Source of the DNA: a virus
DNA length: 56,923 nt
Virus record (IMG/VR): IMGVR_UViG_3300018914_000073
Location: 1-56,923 of that record
Reading direction: 5' to 3' (one strand)
Each line of letters starts with the position of its first letter. Positions within the stretch are counted from its first letter, which is position 1. The notes below the pieces were generated by a model. The model was not told where the DNA came from. It saw nothing but the letters and a program-made list of their open reading frames with translations, and did no database searches. Shown in pieces: positions 49,014-56,923 of this stretch. The translations under genes and the position numbers were made by a program.

Positions 49014-50014
49014 CCAATCAGACCACTCAGGCCCCACACGAAACAGATGATGCGGCCTGGGACTTCTACTATGCCCAGCTCGATGCTGTCGGAGATCTCC
49101 TGCCGAAGGAAAAATGGCCGGAGCCCCATCCGGGGAAGCCAGAGAAGATGCTCGGTTTCTATCGCCGGATCGGCAAGGACAGGGAAACAAGGGCTGCCGT
49201 GTGGGTGCCGGTTGCCATCTACACTGCGCCCGACGGTTCGGCCGTATGCCGTGACGGAAATCGTGAAATTCGTGATCGGGATGTGGTCGATGAGGTGCTC
49301 GGCCAATGCTGCCGTAACCCGATTCCGTACGAGCTCTACGTTGCCGTAACCGAGCAGGGTGCCGCATGGCCTGACCAGCCGCCAGAGGCCGCTAAGGCTG
49401 AACAGGACTTCACCCGTGACATCGTCAGCGAGGAAGATCAGCTCAGGGACGAGGCGACGCGGGAGCTGGAGCGGTTCAAGCAGGAGATCGCGAACGGCGT
49501 TACCGATGAGAACGCCGACAAGGTTGGCAACTGGATGCAACGTGCCGCCCAGCGTCTGAAGACGCTGGATGCACAGCGCGCAGCTGAGAAGAAGCCCCAT
49601 GACGATGCCGCCAAGGCCATCCAGGCAAAGTGGAAGCCCATCCTCGAGATCTGGGAGCAGTTCTCGAAGCTCGGGAAACCTCTGGTCACTCGACACCTGA
49701 CCGAGAAACAGCGTCGCATCGATGAGCAGCGGGCTAAGGAAACGCTTGGTCTCGCGCAGCCCGACTTGGGAGCCCAGGACCGGCCTCAGACTGCATCGAT
49801 CGGAGGCGGCACCGGGAGGAAGATGAGCCTCGCCACCCGGAAAGTGGCGGTCATCAAGGACCCTCGGGCCTTCGCCGATTACCTGCTCAGCCTCAACCAA
49901 GGTCCTCACCCCGATGTTTTGGAGACCCTTCAGAAGGTCGCCAATCGCATCGTGTCCGCCGGGGCGAGTGCGCCTGGCATTGAGATCGAAACGACAGCCA
50001 CAGCCCGCGTCTAA
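49010..50014 (+). CDS. Early phage protein with coiled coil, DNA-metabolism context
   Basis: A 334-residue protein. The N-terminal 120 residues look folded (WDFYYAQLDAVGDLLPKEKWP; VWVPVAIYTAPDGSAVC); the middle (about 130-245) is a long charged coiled coil; near the end is KMSLATRKVAVIKDPRAFADYLLSLNQGP. Similar proteins precede RecT-like genes in other prophages, so a part in recombination or nuclease control is likely. No enzyme motif seen. Confidence 0.6.
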   Translation: MTNQTTQAPHETDDAAWDFYYAQLDAVGDLLPKEKWPEPHPGKPEKMLGFYRRIGKDRETRAAVWVPVAIYTAPDGSAVCRDGNREIRDRDVVDEVLGQCCRNPIPYELYVAVTEQGAAWPDQPPEAAKAEQDFTRDIVSEEDQLRDEATRELERFKQEIANGVTDENADKVGNWMQRAAQRLKTLDAQRAAEKKPHDDAAKAIQAKWKPILEIWEQFSKLGKPLVTRHLTEKQRRIDEQRAKETLGLAQPDLGAQDRPQTASIGGGTGRKMSLATRKVAVIKDPRAFADYLLSLNQGPHPDVLETLQKVANRIVSAGASAPGIEIETTATARV

Positions 50015-50025
50015 GGAGCCAAGCA

Positions 50026-51372
50026 ATGAACGCCGTGACTACACTTCAGGAAAGCCGCCCCCTCGCCACCTCTACAGACCTGCAGCCAACTCGGGCTGTC
50101 GGGGCGGCTACCTCGATGTTCAACGATCCGGACAAGTTCGCTCACGCACAGCGTGTCGCCAACGTCTTCGCCAATTCGCAGCTCGTCCCTGCACACATGC
50201 GTGGGAAGCTTCCGGACTGCCTGATCGCTCTGAACCTCGCTGACCGGCTCAATGAAGATCCCCTGACCGTGATGCAAAACATCGTGGTGGTGCATGGGTC
50301 CCCGGGCTGGAAAGCTACCTACCTGATCGCGCGGGCCAATGTCTCCGGCCGCCTGCATGGACCGATCCGTTGGCGGCATGAGGGCATCCCGGGCAAGGCG
50401 GGTTACGTCTGTACGGCCTATGCCGATCTTGCCGATCCGCGACTGTCTCAGGACGAGAGACGAATTGAAGCGTCCGTCACGTGGGAGATGGCAGAGGCCG
50501 AAGGGTGGACGAAGAACGCGAAGTACAAGTCCATGCCCCAGGTCATGATGCAGTACCGTGCGGCTACCTTCCTGGTCAGGCTTTACCTGTCCGACATCAT
50601 GTTGGGTATTCAGTCAACGGACGTGGAGCTCGAAACCCAGCAAGATGAGACTGGCACCTATCAGATCGTAGGCACTGTTCCTGCGGCTCCGCCAGCCCGC
50701 CCCTCGCGGCGTCAACAAGCGCCTGATGCTCAGAATGAGGAGGTTGTCGATCAAACGACCGGAGAGATCACGCCGGCTGTGCCGATGCCGCCTCCGCGGC
50801 AGCGCGGCTCTACTGTTGAGCGCGCCGTGGCTGACCGCATCGTGGATGATCGCGGGACGGTATTGAAGGACAAGAACCCTGAGGCACTGGGAACAACCGG
50901 CGCAACAGGTCACGCGGCCGAGGGTGAAGGTAGCGGCGTACAGCCCTCGGCCGCCGCTGACGATTTCCCGGGCGACAGGCCGATGCCCGCCTCTTCGGAG
51001 CCGGATCTCGACGCGATGGTCGAGCGCTTTGAGGAAGCCGCGGCGAACGCCGGAACCATGGACGAGCTGGATGATGCGGCGTCTGATCTCCAGCCTTACG
51101 TGAATGGCGACAAGTCCCACTTGATGGGCCGTGCGCTGCGGACCAGAGCAGAGGATGCCTACGAGGACAATCGCAAGCGGATCGTAGGCGCTTCTGCCAC
51201 GAAGCAGAAACCGGACGGCGTCGATCCCAACGATCCAGATTACCGGAAGGGCTGGAGCGACAAGGAGAAGGGTCTGAGCAAGTGCATCACCTCCGCGATC
51301 CGGGACAATCCGGAGCGCCTCGCCAAGTGGCAGGCTGGCTTTGATGCCTGCGGCGCGCAGCAGGAGGGCTGA
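50026..51372 (+). CDS. RecT-like single-strand annealing protein with RMF-like tail
   Basis: A 448-residue protein. Residues about 35-205 fit the RecT fold: IALNLADRLNEDPLTVMQNI, then GWKATYLIARANVSGR and MPQVMMQYRAATFLVRLYL (170-188), with IMLGIQSTDVELE after it. The middle is disordered. The last 40 residues (YRKGWSDKEKGLSKC; LAKWQAGFDAC) resemble ribosome modulation factor-type tails. It would anneal strands with the exonuclease encoded next. Confidence 0.75.
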   Translation: MNAVTTLQESRPLATSTDLQPTRAVGAATSMFNDPDKFAHAQRVANVFANSQLVPAHMRGKLPDCLIALNLADRLNEDPLTVMQNIVVVHGSPGWKATYLIARANVSGRLHGPIRWRHEGIPGKAGYVCTAYADLADPRLSQDERRIEASVTWEMAEAEGWTKNAKYKSMPQVMMQYRAATFLVRLYLSDIMLGIQSTDVELETQQDETGTYQIVGTVPAAPPARPSRRQQAPDAQNEEVVDQTTGEITPAVPMPPPRQRGSTVERAVADRIVDDRGTVLKDKNPEALGTTGATGHAAEGEGSGVQPSAAADDFPGDRPMPASSEPDLDAMVERFEEAAANAGTMDELDDAASDLQPYVNGDKSHLMGRALRTRAEDAYEDNRKRIVGASATKQKPDGVDPNDPDYRKGWSDKEKGLSKCITSAIRDNPERLAKWQAGFDACGAQQEG

Positions 51373-51375
51373 TCC

Positions 51376-52149
51376 ATGTTGATCCGCGTCATCGACCTCG
51401 AGACGACATCCTTTACGCCAGACGATGGCGCGGTCTGTGAGATCGGCTTCTGCGATCTCGGCACGATCAAGCAGGACCTGAGCGGCGCGCCGACGGATTG
51501 GCAGGTCAAAGGCGGCATGGGCATCCTGGTCAATCCAGGGCGCCCGATCCCGCCCGAGACATCGGCCATCCATCACATAGTCGACGAGGATGTCGCCCAG
51601 GCCGACGATTGGGCGCTCGCCCGGGACTATGTGTTGGGGGAAGATGCGACCGAGATCGTCGCCTTCGCAGCACACTCGGCCAAGTTCGAGCGGCTCTGGA
51701 TTCCCGAGGAGCATACCGGTCAGGCGCCATGGATCTGCACCTACAAGTGCGCACTCCGGCTCTGGCCCGATGCCCCCTCTCACTCCAATCAGGCCCTGCG
51801 CTACTGGCGCAGGCCTGAGGGGCTGGATCGTTCTATCGCCAGCGTTGCCCACCGAGCCTACCCGGATGCCTATGTGACCGCTTTCCTGCTGCGCGAGATG
51901 CTGAAGGAAGCCTCCATCGAGCAGCTCGTAGAGTGGTCGAGCCAGCCAGCCCTTCAGGTCCGCTGCCACATTGGTGCCTGGCGCGGCAAGCTCTGGTCCG
52001 AGGTGGATAACGGCTTCCTTCAATGGGTCGCCGCCCGCGACTTTGACGAGGATGTGCTCTTCACCGTCGAGCACGAGCTCCGGCGCCGGCGGGACGCGGC
52101 TCGCGTTCAGAGCCAGTTCGATGATGACGATGAGGATCTGGCGTCATGA
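51376..52149 (+). CDS. DnaQ/ExoX-like 3'-5' exonuclease
   Basis: A 257-residue DEDD nuclease: IDLETTS with Asp7 and Glu9, AAHSAKFER as Exo II with Glu105 where Asp is usual, and HRAYPDAYVT as Exo III with His159 and Asp164. It follows the RecT-like gene after three bases, so the two may form a recombination pair in which the exonuclease is of DnaQ type rather than RecE or lambda Exo type. Confidence 0.75.
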   Translation: MLIRVIDLETTSFTPDDGAVCEIGFCDLGTIKQDLSGAPTDWQVKGGMGILVNPGRPIPPETSAIHHIVDEDVAQADDWALARDYVLGEDATEIVAFAAHSAKFERLWIPEEHTGQAPWICTYKCALRLWPDAPSHSNQALRYWRRPEGLDRSIASVAHRAYPDAYVTAFLLREMLKEASIEQLVEWSSQPALQVRCHIGAWRGKLWSEVDNGFLQWVAARDFDEDVLFTVEHELRRRRDAARVQSQFDDDDEDLAS

Positions 52150-52463
52150 GCGAAGAAACCCTCCTGACAGCTGCCCGCCGGGTCGTCCGCTTCATGAACA
52201 TCGACCAGGCGAAAGGCGGGTTCACCACTGATCCGACGTTCGAGGCCTTGCACACACTGCGGCGTCAGATTGCTCGAGCGGAAAAAGACCCGAATGTCGA
52301 CTGCCGGCTATTCGACGCGGCGCGCGCATTCGAGGTGCGCTTCTCGATCGACGAGAGCAACAGCGGCGGCCTCACGTCCGTCGAGACGCTCAAGGCCGTC
52401 GAAGCGCTCGACAAACAGGTTCGGAGGCTCGCCGCCCTCGCGTCTGCGGAGGAAATGCCATGA
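52146..52463 (+). CDS. Hypothetical early protein, 105 aa
   Basis: A helical protein (LTAARRVVRFMNIDQAKGGF; VETLKAVEALDKQVRRLAAL) that overlaps both neighbours by four bases. No family recognised. Confidence 0.55.
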   Translation: MSEETLLTAARRVVRFMNIDQAKGGFTTDPTFEALHTLRRQIARAEKDPNVDCRLFDAARAFEVRFSIDESNSGGLTSVETLKAVEALDKQVRRLAALASAEEMP

Positions 52464-52669
52464 CGTTCTCTGCCGAGCAACTGGCAGCCTGCGCTGAGCG
52501 AGAAGTGAAGCAGCGCCGCCGCGTCTATCCTCGTTGGGTCGAGGACGGGCGGATGTCCCAGGCTTTCGCCGACGAGCAGTTCGCCATGATGGAGCAGATC
52601 GCCCGCGAGTACCGCGCAAAGGCCGATGCTGAGGCCCTCAAGGGCGACCTCTTTGGAGGCGCCGCATGA
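52460..52669 (+). CDS. Small conserved-type phage protein, 69 aa
   Basis: It has the pattern LAACAEREVKQRRRVYPRWVE followed by GRMS and a helix, which I recall from many small prophage proteins without an assigned role. It overlaps both neighbours by four bases. Confidence 0.6.
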   Translation: MTFSAEQLAACAEREVKQRRRVYPRWVEDGRMSQAFADEQFAMMEQIAREYRAKADAEALKGDLFGGAA

Positions 52670-52950
52670 CGCTCTGCAATGCCTGTGGTGCCCACATCGA
52701 CGACTGGAAGCACCGGACGGCTTTTCTCTGTCCACCCTGCTACCGCCGGTGCCCGCCGACGGTAATGGCGGTTTATGAGGACGCCATCACGGCCTTCGAG
52801 CGGTTCAGGAAAGAAGAGTACCGGCGCTCGCTCATCGGCATGGCCCCGCGCCTGGGCCAGCGGGAGAAGCTTCTCGGGCGGATCTCGTCGGCCTGGTACG
52901 CGGCAAGGGCGGCCGTCAAAGGCGGCCTGCAGCAGAGGGCGGCGTCATGA
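52666..52950 (+). CDS. Small zinc-finger protein, 94 aa
   Basis: Cys4, Cys7, Cys22 and Cys25 form a CxxC-CxxC zinc ribbon at the N-terminus, followed by helices (VMAVYEDAITAFERFRKEEY) and a basic C-terminus. It may bind nucleic acid. Coupled to its neighbours by start-stop overlaps. Confidence 0.6.
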   Translation: MTLCNACGAHIDDWKHRTAFLCPPCYRRCPPTVMAVYEDAITAFERFRKEEYRRSLIGMAPRLGQREKLLGRISSAWYAARAAVKGGLQQRAAS

Positions 52951-53045
52951 TCCCAGAGGACGATAGCCGCCCCTACCCCACCTGGTTCCCCTGGTTCTTC
53001 GCCGCAGCGTGCATGACGCTGGCGGCGGCGATCCTTTTCGCCTGA
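52947..53045 (+). CDS. Very small membrane protein, 32 aa
   Basis: The ATG at 52947 overlaps the preceding stop. The product is MIPEDDSRPYPTWFPW and one membrane helix (FFAAACMTLAAAILFA). It is the second such single-helix microprotein in this operon. Confidence 0.5.
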   Translation: MIPEDDSRPYPTWFPWFFAAACMTLAAAILFA

Positions 53046-53054
53046 GGTTTCCCG

Positions 53055-53624
53055 ATGACCACTGCCTATCCCCTCTCATGGCCCCCAGGCTTCCCGCGCT
53101 ACAAGTATGCGCGGGCCTCAGGGGCATTCAAGACATCACTTTCCGGAGCATTGAAAAACGTCCAGGACAGCCTGCGCCGTTTCGGGGCCGATAGCGGTAA
53201 GTCAGTCAAGGACGTGGTTCTTTCCTCCAACGTCACGCTGGGCGTAAACCGTCCGAGTGACCCGGGTGTGGCCGTGTGGTTCACCTGGGATGACATGCAG
53301 GTCTGCATCCCCGTCGATCGATATTCGACCCCTGAGGCCAACCTGCAGGCAATCCATCACATCATAGAAGCGCGTCGTACTGAGCTGCGACACGGCACTC
53401 TTGCACTCGTACGTGCCAGCTTCCAGGGCTTCAAAGCGCTGCCTTCTCCTAAAGGCGAGCACTGGACCGAGATCCTCGGTCTGCCTGCGACAGCTACTGC
53501 TGAGCAGATCCATGCGAAGCACCGCGATCTTGCCAAGACAGCGCATCCGGATGCCGGCGGCTCCGATGAGCGAATGGCACAAATAAATCGCGCTCGTGAC
53601 GAAGCGCTGAAGGAGCGGACATGA
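53055..53624 (+). CDS. J-domain (DnaJ-like) protein
   Basis: A 189-residue protein. The first 130 residues are a domain of unknown type (AVWFTWDDMQVCIPVDRY); residues 137-186 are a J domain: WTEILGLPATATAEQIHAKH, HPDAGG with the HPD triad at 164-166, and AQINRARDEAL. It should stimulate host DnaK. Phage J proteins help take apart replication complexes or fold virion parts. Confidence 0.8.
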   Translation: MTTAYPLSWPPGFPRYKYARASGAFKTSLSGALKNVQDSLRRFGADSGKSVKDVVLSSNVTLGVNRPSDPGVAVWFTWDDMQVCIPVDRYSTPEANLQAIHHIIEARRTELRHGTLALVRASFQGFKALPSPKGEHWTEILGLPATATAEQIHAKHRDLAKTAHPDAGGSDERMAQINRARDEALKERT

Positions 53625-53890
53625 GCCATGGACCTATCGAAGAGGAGCAGCGAGCCTTGATGAACATGCTCGCAGAGACACTGGACGAGATCTTCAACGG
53701 TCCTCCGAGCCCTGTCCGTCAGAAGACCATCGGATTCGCACTTCTGGTCTATCCCCTGACCGAGAACATCGAAGGCACTGGACGGATCAACTACATCGGG
53801 AACGGGAAGCGCGCCGACATGCTGGTGGCGCTCAAGGAATTGGTCGCGCGATGGGAAGGCCGTGTCCCGTCTGAGGGAGGCCACGCGTGA
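53621..53890 (+). CDS. Hypothetical early protein, 89 aa
   Basis: A soluble protein with LMNMLAETLDEIFNG, a beta pair (IGFALLVYPLTENIEGTGRINYI) and NGKRADMLVALKELVARW. Its ends overlap both neighbours. No family recognised. Confidence 0.55.
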   Translation: MSHGPIEEEQRALMNMLAETLDEIFNGPPSPVRQKTIGFALLVYPLTENIEGTGRINYIGNGKRADMLVALKELVARWEGRVPSEGGHA

Positions 53891-54060
53891 AGATCCAGGT
53901 CAACACCGGCACCAGCGGCGACGACACCGTAATGATCGTCACGGAGGACGAGACGATCACGCTCACCGTCTCTGAAGCCCGTCGCCTCGCCACCATCATC
54001 GCCTTCGTCGCTGATCAAGCGCGCAAGGGAAACTCCTACGAGGAGGTGATTGAGGTATGA
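53887..54060 (+). CDS. Small hypothetical protein, 57 aa, GTG start
   Basis: It begins with GTG at 53887, overlapping the previous stop, and ends with ATGA overlap into the next gene. The product is beta-rich then helical (VMIVTEDETITLTVSEARRL). Coupled overlaps on both sides support it. Confidence 0.5.
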   Translation: MKIQVNTGTSGDDTVMIVTEDETITLTVSEARRLATIIAFVADQARKGNSYEEVIEV

Positions 54061-54689
54061 CCGACCGCCCCATCATCTTCTCCGCGCCGATGGTCCGCGC
54101 GCTCCTCGAAGGGCGCAAGACACAGACGCGCCGGATCATCAAGCCGCGCCGGAGGCGTCCGAGCCTTTTCGATGGAACATGGTCTGACAGCTACGTCCTA
54201 GACCCCGCCAATGCATCTTGGCGTGCGCAGGACGTGCGCTATGAACCGGGCGACCGTCTTTGGGTGCGGGAGTCCCATTACGTCTGGAGTGCAGGCAATC
54301 AAGACGGGAGCGGTCAGCGGATCGACTATATGGCAACAGAGCCGGACAGCCCCTGTGGCGGTTGGACGCCTTCGATCCACATGCCACGCTGGGCCTCGCG
54401 TCTTACGCTGATTATTACCAGCGTGAAGGTCGAGCGCCTGCAAGACATCAGCGAGCAGGATGCGATCGCAGAGGGAATCGAACGCGCGGGCGATATCGCA
54501 GGCCAGCTCGGATGGAAGCACTATCCAGACGGCTCTCCGGCAGGTGGATGGCTCGATCCTCGCGAGAGCTTCCGGTCACTCTGGAACTCCATCAACGGCA
54601 CCGGGGCTTGGGACACTGACCCTTGGGTCGTAGCCCTCTCCTTCACCGTCCACAAAGGCAACATCGACAGCTTGGAGGGGCAGCCATGA
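54057..54689 (+). CDS. ASCH-like phage protein (morphogenetic protein family)
   Basis: A 210-residue protein that begins with the family motif IIFSAPMVRALLEGRKTQTRR, followed by YEPGDRLWVRES, WASRLTLIITSVKVERLQDI and FRSLWNSINGTGAWDTDPWV. These are ASCH/PUA-type folds that bind RNA or modified nucleosides, often labelled morphogenetic protein in prophages. Its real role is not known. Confidence 0.75.
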   Translation: MTDRPIIFSAPMVRALLEGRKTQTRRIIKPRRRRPSLFDGTWSDSYVLDPANASWRAQDVRYEPGDRLWVRESHYVWSAGNQDGSGQRIDYMATEPDSPCGGWTPSIHMPRWASRLTLIITSVKVERLQDISEQDAIAEGIERAGDIAGQLGWKHYPDGSPAGGWLDPRESFRSLWNSINGTGAWDTDPWVVALSFTVHKGNIDSLEGQP

Positions 54690-54697
54690 CGGCTGCT

Positions 54698-54955
54698 TCA
54701 AACGTCCACCAGTTCGTATTGGGTCACGAACTTGCGCCAGGCCCTGTATGCGAGTTCCTCGAACCAACCGTTGTCATCGGTTCCGCCAATGTCAGGGCCG
54801 AGGGTCCAAACCTTCGTCTCGGGATCTCGAATGAACCCGATTCCACCGTGCTCGCGCCTCCTAGGTCCGAGGCGCTGGTCCGCTCCTGGCGCCTTCCCAA
54901 TCTCCTCGATGAAAACCTTTCGAAGGTCATAGCGGTGGATTTGCGTCTTGATCAT
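54698..54955 (-). CDS. Counter-oriented hypothetical protein, 85 aa
   Basis: A minus-strand gene inside the plus-strand early operon. The ATG at 54955 has AAGGGG in front, and the product (KTQIHRYDLRKVFIEEIGKAP; FIRDPETKVWTLGPDIGGTD; WFEELAYRAWRKF) reads like a real globular protein, whereas the plus-strand frames here do not. No family recognised. Its placement suggests separate, perhaps lysogenic, expression. Confidence 0.6.
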   Translation of the reverse strand: MIKTQIHRYDLRKVFIEEIGKAPGADQRLGPRRREHGGIGFIRDPETKVWTLGPDIGGTDDNGWFEELAYRAWRKFVTQYELVDV

Positions 54956-55056
54956 AGCGGTCCCCTTAATGTCGAAGACCATTCCGGCTCCTTATGCCTT
55001 TCCACTGGCTTAACAAACGGGCGCCGCCCTTTAGTTCCTGTGGGAAAGGTGCAGCC

Positions 55057-55293
55057 ATGACAGCCCGGATTACCTGCTGTGTCCCATTCTGCCGGCGGAC
55101 CTGCAGGAATGAGAAGGGCTGGCAGGAATGGATCTGCCAAAAGCACTGGAGCCAAGTCCCGAAACGGCTCCGGCGCGTCCATACCCGCATTCTCCGGCTG
55201 GAGCGGATGGGGCAACCGGTCCCTGCCCTCCGGGCGGGCAGGATCTGGGCCCGCGTGAAGCGGGCTGCCGTTGAAGCTGCCGCAGGGATTTGA
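55057..55293 (+). CDS. Small Cys-rich basic protein, 78 aa
   Basis: The start at 55057 has AAAGG upstream. Five Cys are clustered at the N-terminus (TCCVPFCRRTC, then WICQKHW), suggesting zinc binding; the rest is Arg-rich helix (KRLRRVHTRILRLERMG). It may bind DNA. It lies just before the excisionase-like gene. Confidence 0.6.
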   Translation: MTARITCCVPFCRRTCRNEKGWQEWICQKHWSQVPKRLRRVHTRILRLERMGQPVPALRAGRIWARVKRAAVEAAAGI

Positions 55294-55296
55294 GGC

Positions 55297-55614
55297 ATGC
55301 GCGCGATCACACCACCCTCAGCCCCCTCCATCCGTTTCCGGGTCGAGCCGGGAGACGTGCCGCCCGAGAAGGCAGCCCGCCGGCTGCACCTGACGCTGGC
55401 CGAATTTACCCGCCTCCTGCCCGATCTTAGGAGGCGCGGATTTCCGGACGCTGACCCAACCACAGGTATGTATGACCTCGAGGCCATCGACGAATGGCGC
55501 CGGAATCGGTGGCGGAAGGAGGGCTTGACCCTCGGCCCCCCCACCCAGCAGGCTTCGGCCATGGGCATGTCGGAGCGGTTCAATGCGGCCAAGAATGGGA
55601 ACAGGAATGGTTGA
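55297..55614 (+). CDS. Putative excisionase
   Basis: A 105-residue protein with a winged-helix pattern of AlpA/Xis type: VPPEKAARRLHLTLAEFTRLLPDLRRRGFPD, then YDLEAIDEWRR (shown in part). Its 3' end overlaps the integrase start, so both are made from one transcript, as usual for xis-int pairs. Role inferred from fold and place. Confidence 0.65.
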   Translation: MRAITPPSAPSIRFRVEPGDVPPEKAARRLHLTLAEFTRLLPDLRRRGFPDADPTTGMYDLEAIDEWRRNRWRKEGLTLGPPTQQASAMGMSERFNAAKNGNRNG

Positions 55615-56923
55615 TCTGCCCCGCTACGTCAGAGCTCGTCCGAAGCCAAATGGCCGAACGTTCTACTACTACGAGCGGCATCGGGGCACGCCGCGGGCTT
55701 GGCCGCGCCTTTCCCTACCGTTTCATCCTCAGGCGCCAGAATTCTGGCTTCGGTGCAGGCAATGCGAGCGGCTGGACGCCAATCGGAACGATGACGGTAC
55801 ATGGGCCTGGGCTTGGCTGTCCGATACCGGCCGGCGCTATGTGTTGCCTGATCCGAAGGGCGACGCCGGCATCGATGCTTTTTGGAAGGCCATCGATAAG
55901 GCAGAGGCGGCCGACGCTGGCTACCTTGCCGGGGTCAACAAGACATTCAGGGCGCTCATCGAGCAATACAAGGAGCACGCGGACTATCTGAAACTCTCTG
56001 CCTCAGCCAAGGGCGATTACGACCGGTACCTCAACGTCGTTCTGAAGGCCTGGGGCGACGATCCGGTCAACGAGCTCACGGCCGAGATCGCGCAGGCCGC
56101 GATCGACACCTACCAGAACGCACCGGCCTCCGGCCGCTATTTCCGCTCTGTCCTGTCGAAGCTCGTGGCTTTCGGCATTCCCCGCGGCTACTCCGACAGC
56201 AACCCTGTCGAGCACACCGAGAACATCAACTACGATAAGCAACCCTACAAGCCTTGGCCGGATTGGGCTTTCGAGCTTTTCTTCGAGTTCGCCAGGGTCA
56301 GCCTCCACCTGCCCGTCTACTCCGCCCTGTATACAGGTCAGCGGAAGGTGGATGTAGTGCCGATGCTCAGGCCAAAGCGGGAAGACACCGTCATTGAGCT
56401 GGTCGCCCGCAAGACCAAGGCCAACGTGTGGGTTCCCATCCACTCCGAGTACCGCCAGGTGATTGATGCGACCCGTCTGGTCGGCGCCGATGGCATCCCA
56501 CAGATCGAGCACAGCCGCCTCCATCTGACCGAGGAGGGCGAGCCATGGAGCTACGAGGGATTCGCGACGGCCTGGCAGCGCGATATGACCTTCACCGTCG
56601 ACGAAGCCAAGGCAGAGGCTTCAGGCCTCGACCTGGCGTGGCTCAGGGAGAAGGAAGCAGCCATGAAGCGGCTGCGGGCCGAGGGGCTGGTCTTCCACGG
56701 CCTGCGCAAGAACGCCGTGAACATGCTTCTTGAGGTCGGATGTACCGAGGCCGAGGTCGCCGCGATCGTCGAGATGAGCGAGCAGATGGTGCGCCACTAC
56801 TCGAAGGACGTGAACAAGCGCAGGTTGGCAGTCAACGCGATGAAGAAGCTCGAAGCCGGCTGGGCCGACACCCGCAAACAGCTCTTCGGCGGCACGGTCC
56901 ATCGCCTCGTCAAGAACAGCTGA
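55607..56923 (+). CDS. int: Tyrosine-type phage integrase
   Basis: A 438-residue recombinase. The catalytic set is visible: Arg246 in YTGQRKVD, Lys in ARKTKAN (269 or 271), His364 and Arg367 in FHGLRKNA, His397 and nucleophile Tyr398 in VRHYSKD. The N-terminus (RPKPNGRTFYYYER) suits arm-site binding and has a Cys pair (LRCRQCER). It is the last gene of the early operon and should cut within the tRNA-Lys 3' end, as the left att fragment shows. The stop is the last base of the window, so the gene is complete. Confidence 0.9.
   Translation: MVDLPRYVRARPKPNGRTFYYYERHRGTPRAWPRLSLPFHPQAPEFWLRCRQCERLDANRNDDGTWAWAWLSDTGRRYVLPDPKGDAGIDAFWKAIDKAEAADAGYLAGVNKTFRALIEQYKEHADYLKLSASAKGDYDRYLNVVLKAWGDDPVNELTAEIAQAAIDTYQNAPASGRYFRSVLSKLVAFGIPRGYSDSNPVEHTENINYDKQPYKPWPDWAFELFFEFARVSLHLPVYSALYTGQRKVDVVPMLRPKREDTVIELVARKTKANVWVPIHSEYRQVIDATRLVGADGIPQIEHSRLHLTEEGEPWSYEGFATAWQRDMTFTVDEAKAEASGLDLAWLREKEAAMKRLRAEGLVFHGLRKNAVNMLLEVGCTEAEVAAIVEMSEQMVRHYSKDVNKRRLAVNAMKKLEAGWADTRKQLFGGTVHRLVKNS

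Larger units (their letters stand above)
2095..56923. mobile_element. Temperate myovirus prophage (right end not in window)
   Basis: The element runs from the tRNA fragment at 2095 to at least the integrase stop at 56923, about 54.8 kb. It has complete head, packaging, contractile-tail, lysis, replication, immunity and integration modules, and no disrupted structural gene was noticed, so it may be inducible. Head genes resemble lambda families, tail genes resemble Mu gp38-gp48, and integration is by a tyrosine recombinase rather than by transposition. Late and replication genes are on the minus strand; the early operon and most cargo are on the plus strand. Confidence 0.9.

Noticed and set aside
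48803-50026. 407-residue minus-strand open frame
   Set aside because: Antisense to several coupled early genes on the plus strand.
50614-52074. 486-residue minus-strand open frame
   Set aside because: Antisense to the RecT-like and exonuclease genes.

Overview
The window is almost entirely one temperate prophage in the chromosome of a high-GC alphaproteobacterium. The phage gene families, the tRNA-Lys(CTT)-type target and the codon use suggest Hyphomicrobiales, perhaps Methylobacteriaceae; that host assignment is inference. Only about the first 2.1 kb looks chromosomal: a secreted glycine-rich repeat protein and one small acidic protein. A 45-bp fragment of a tRNA-Lys 3' end at 2095-2139 (minus strand) marks the left attachment site. 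The tyrosine integrase ends on the last base of the window, so the intact tRNA and right att site should lie just outside it.

Left of centre (about 4.5-30.4 kb) is a long minus-strand late block, read right to left: minor tail protein Z-like, terminase small and large subunits, gpW, lambda-type portal, S49 protease with a nested scaffold, decoration protein, major capsid protein E-type, connectors, then a Mu-like contractile tail (gp38-like, sheath, tube, tail chaperones with a T7 frameshift site, tape measure, gpN-like DNA circularisation protein in two ORFs, hub gp44, spike gp45, PAAR tip, gp46, gp47, gp48 fused to a fibre), fibre accessories, a PhyH-type dioxygenase, and a lysis cassette (lambda R-like endolysin and two or three membrane proteins). 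It is a lambda-type head on a Mu-type myovirus tail, integrated by a tyrosine recombinase.

Between about 30.4 and 36 kb is an accessory island, partly lower in GC and mostly on the plus strand: a lipoprotein, a tiny basic TGRF-motif protein, an OLD-family ATPase/TOPRIM nuclease, and a HigB-HigA toxin-antitoxin pair whose antitoxin has a long N-terminal extension. Other cargo sits elsewhere: a plus-strand zinc-ribbon membrane protein inside the tail block, an HNH endonuclease against the sheath start, and a membrane/coiled-coil protein at 37.4 kb.

From 45.1 kb down to 36 kb the minus strand carries replication and DNA-processing genes (RepA-like ATPase, TOPRIM primase, methyltransferase, RuvC-like resolvase, GapR-like and CII-like proteins, Cro-like protein). 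The S24 repressor at 44 kb reads the other way. Four 16-bp palindromes of one consensus flank this immunity region, two on each side. The right pair frames a sigma70-like promoter for the plus-strand early operon (45.75-56.9 kb), which holds many small overlapping ORFs, an IS110-like-domain protein, a RecT-like annealase, a DnaQ-like exonuclease, a J-domain protein, a putative excisionase and the integrase.
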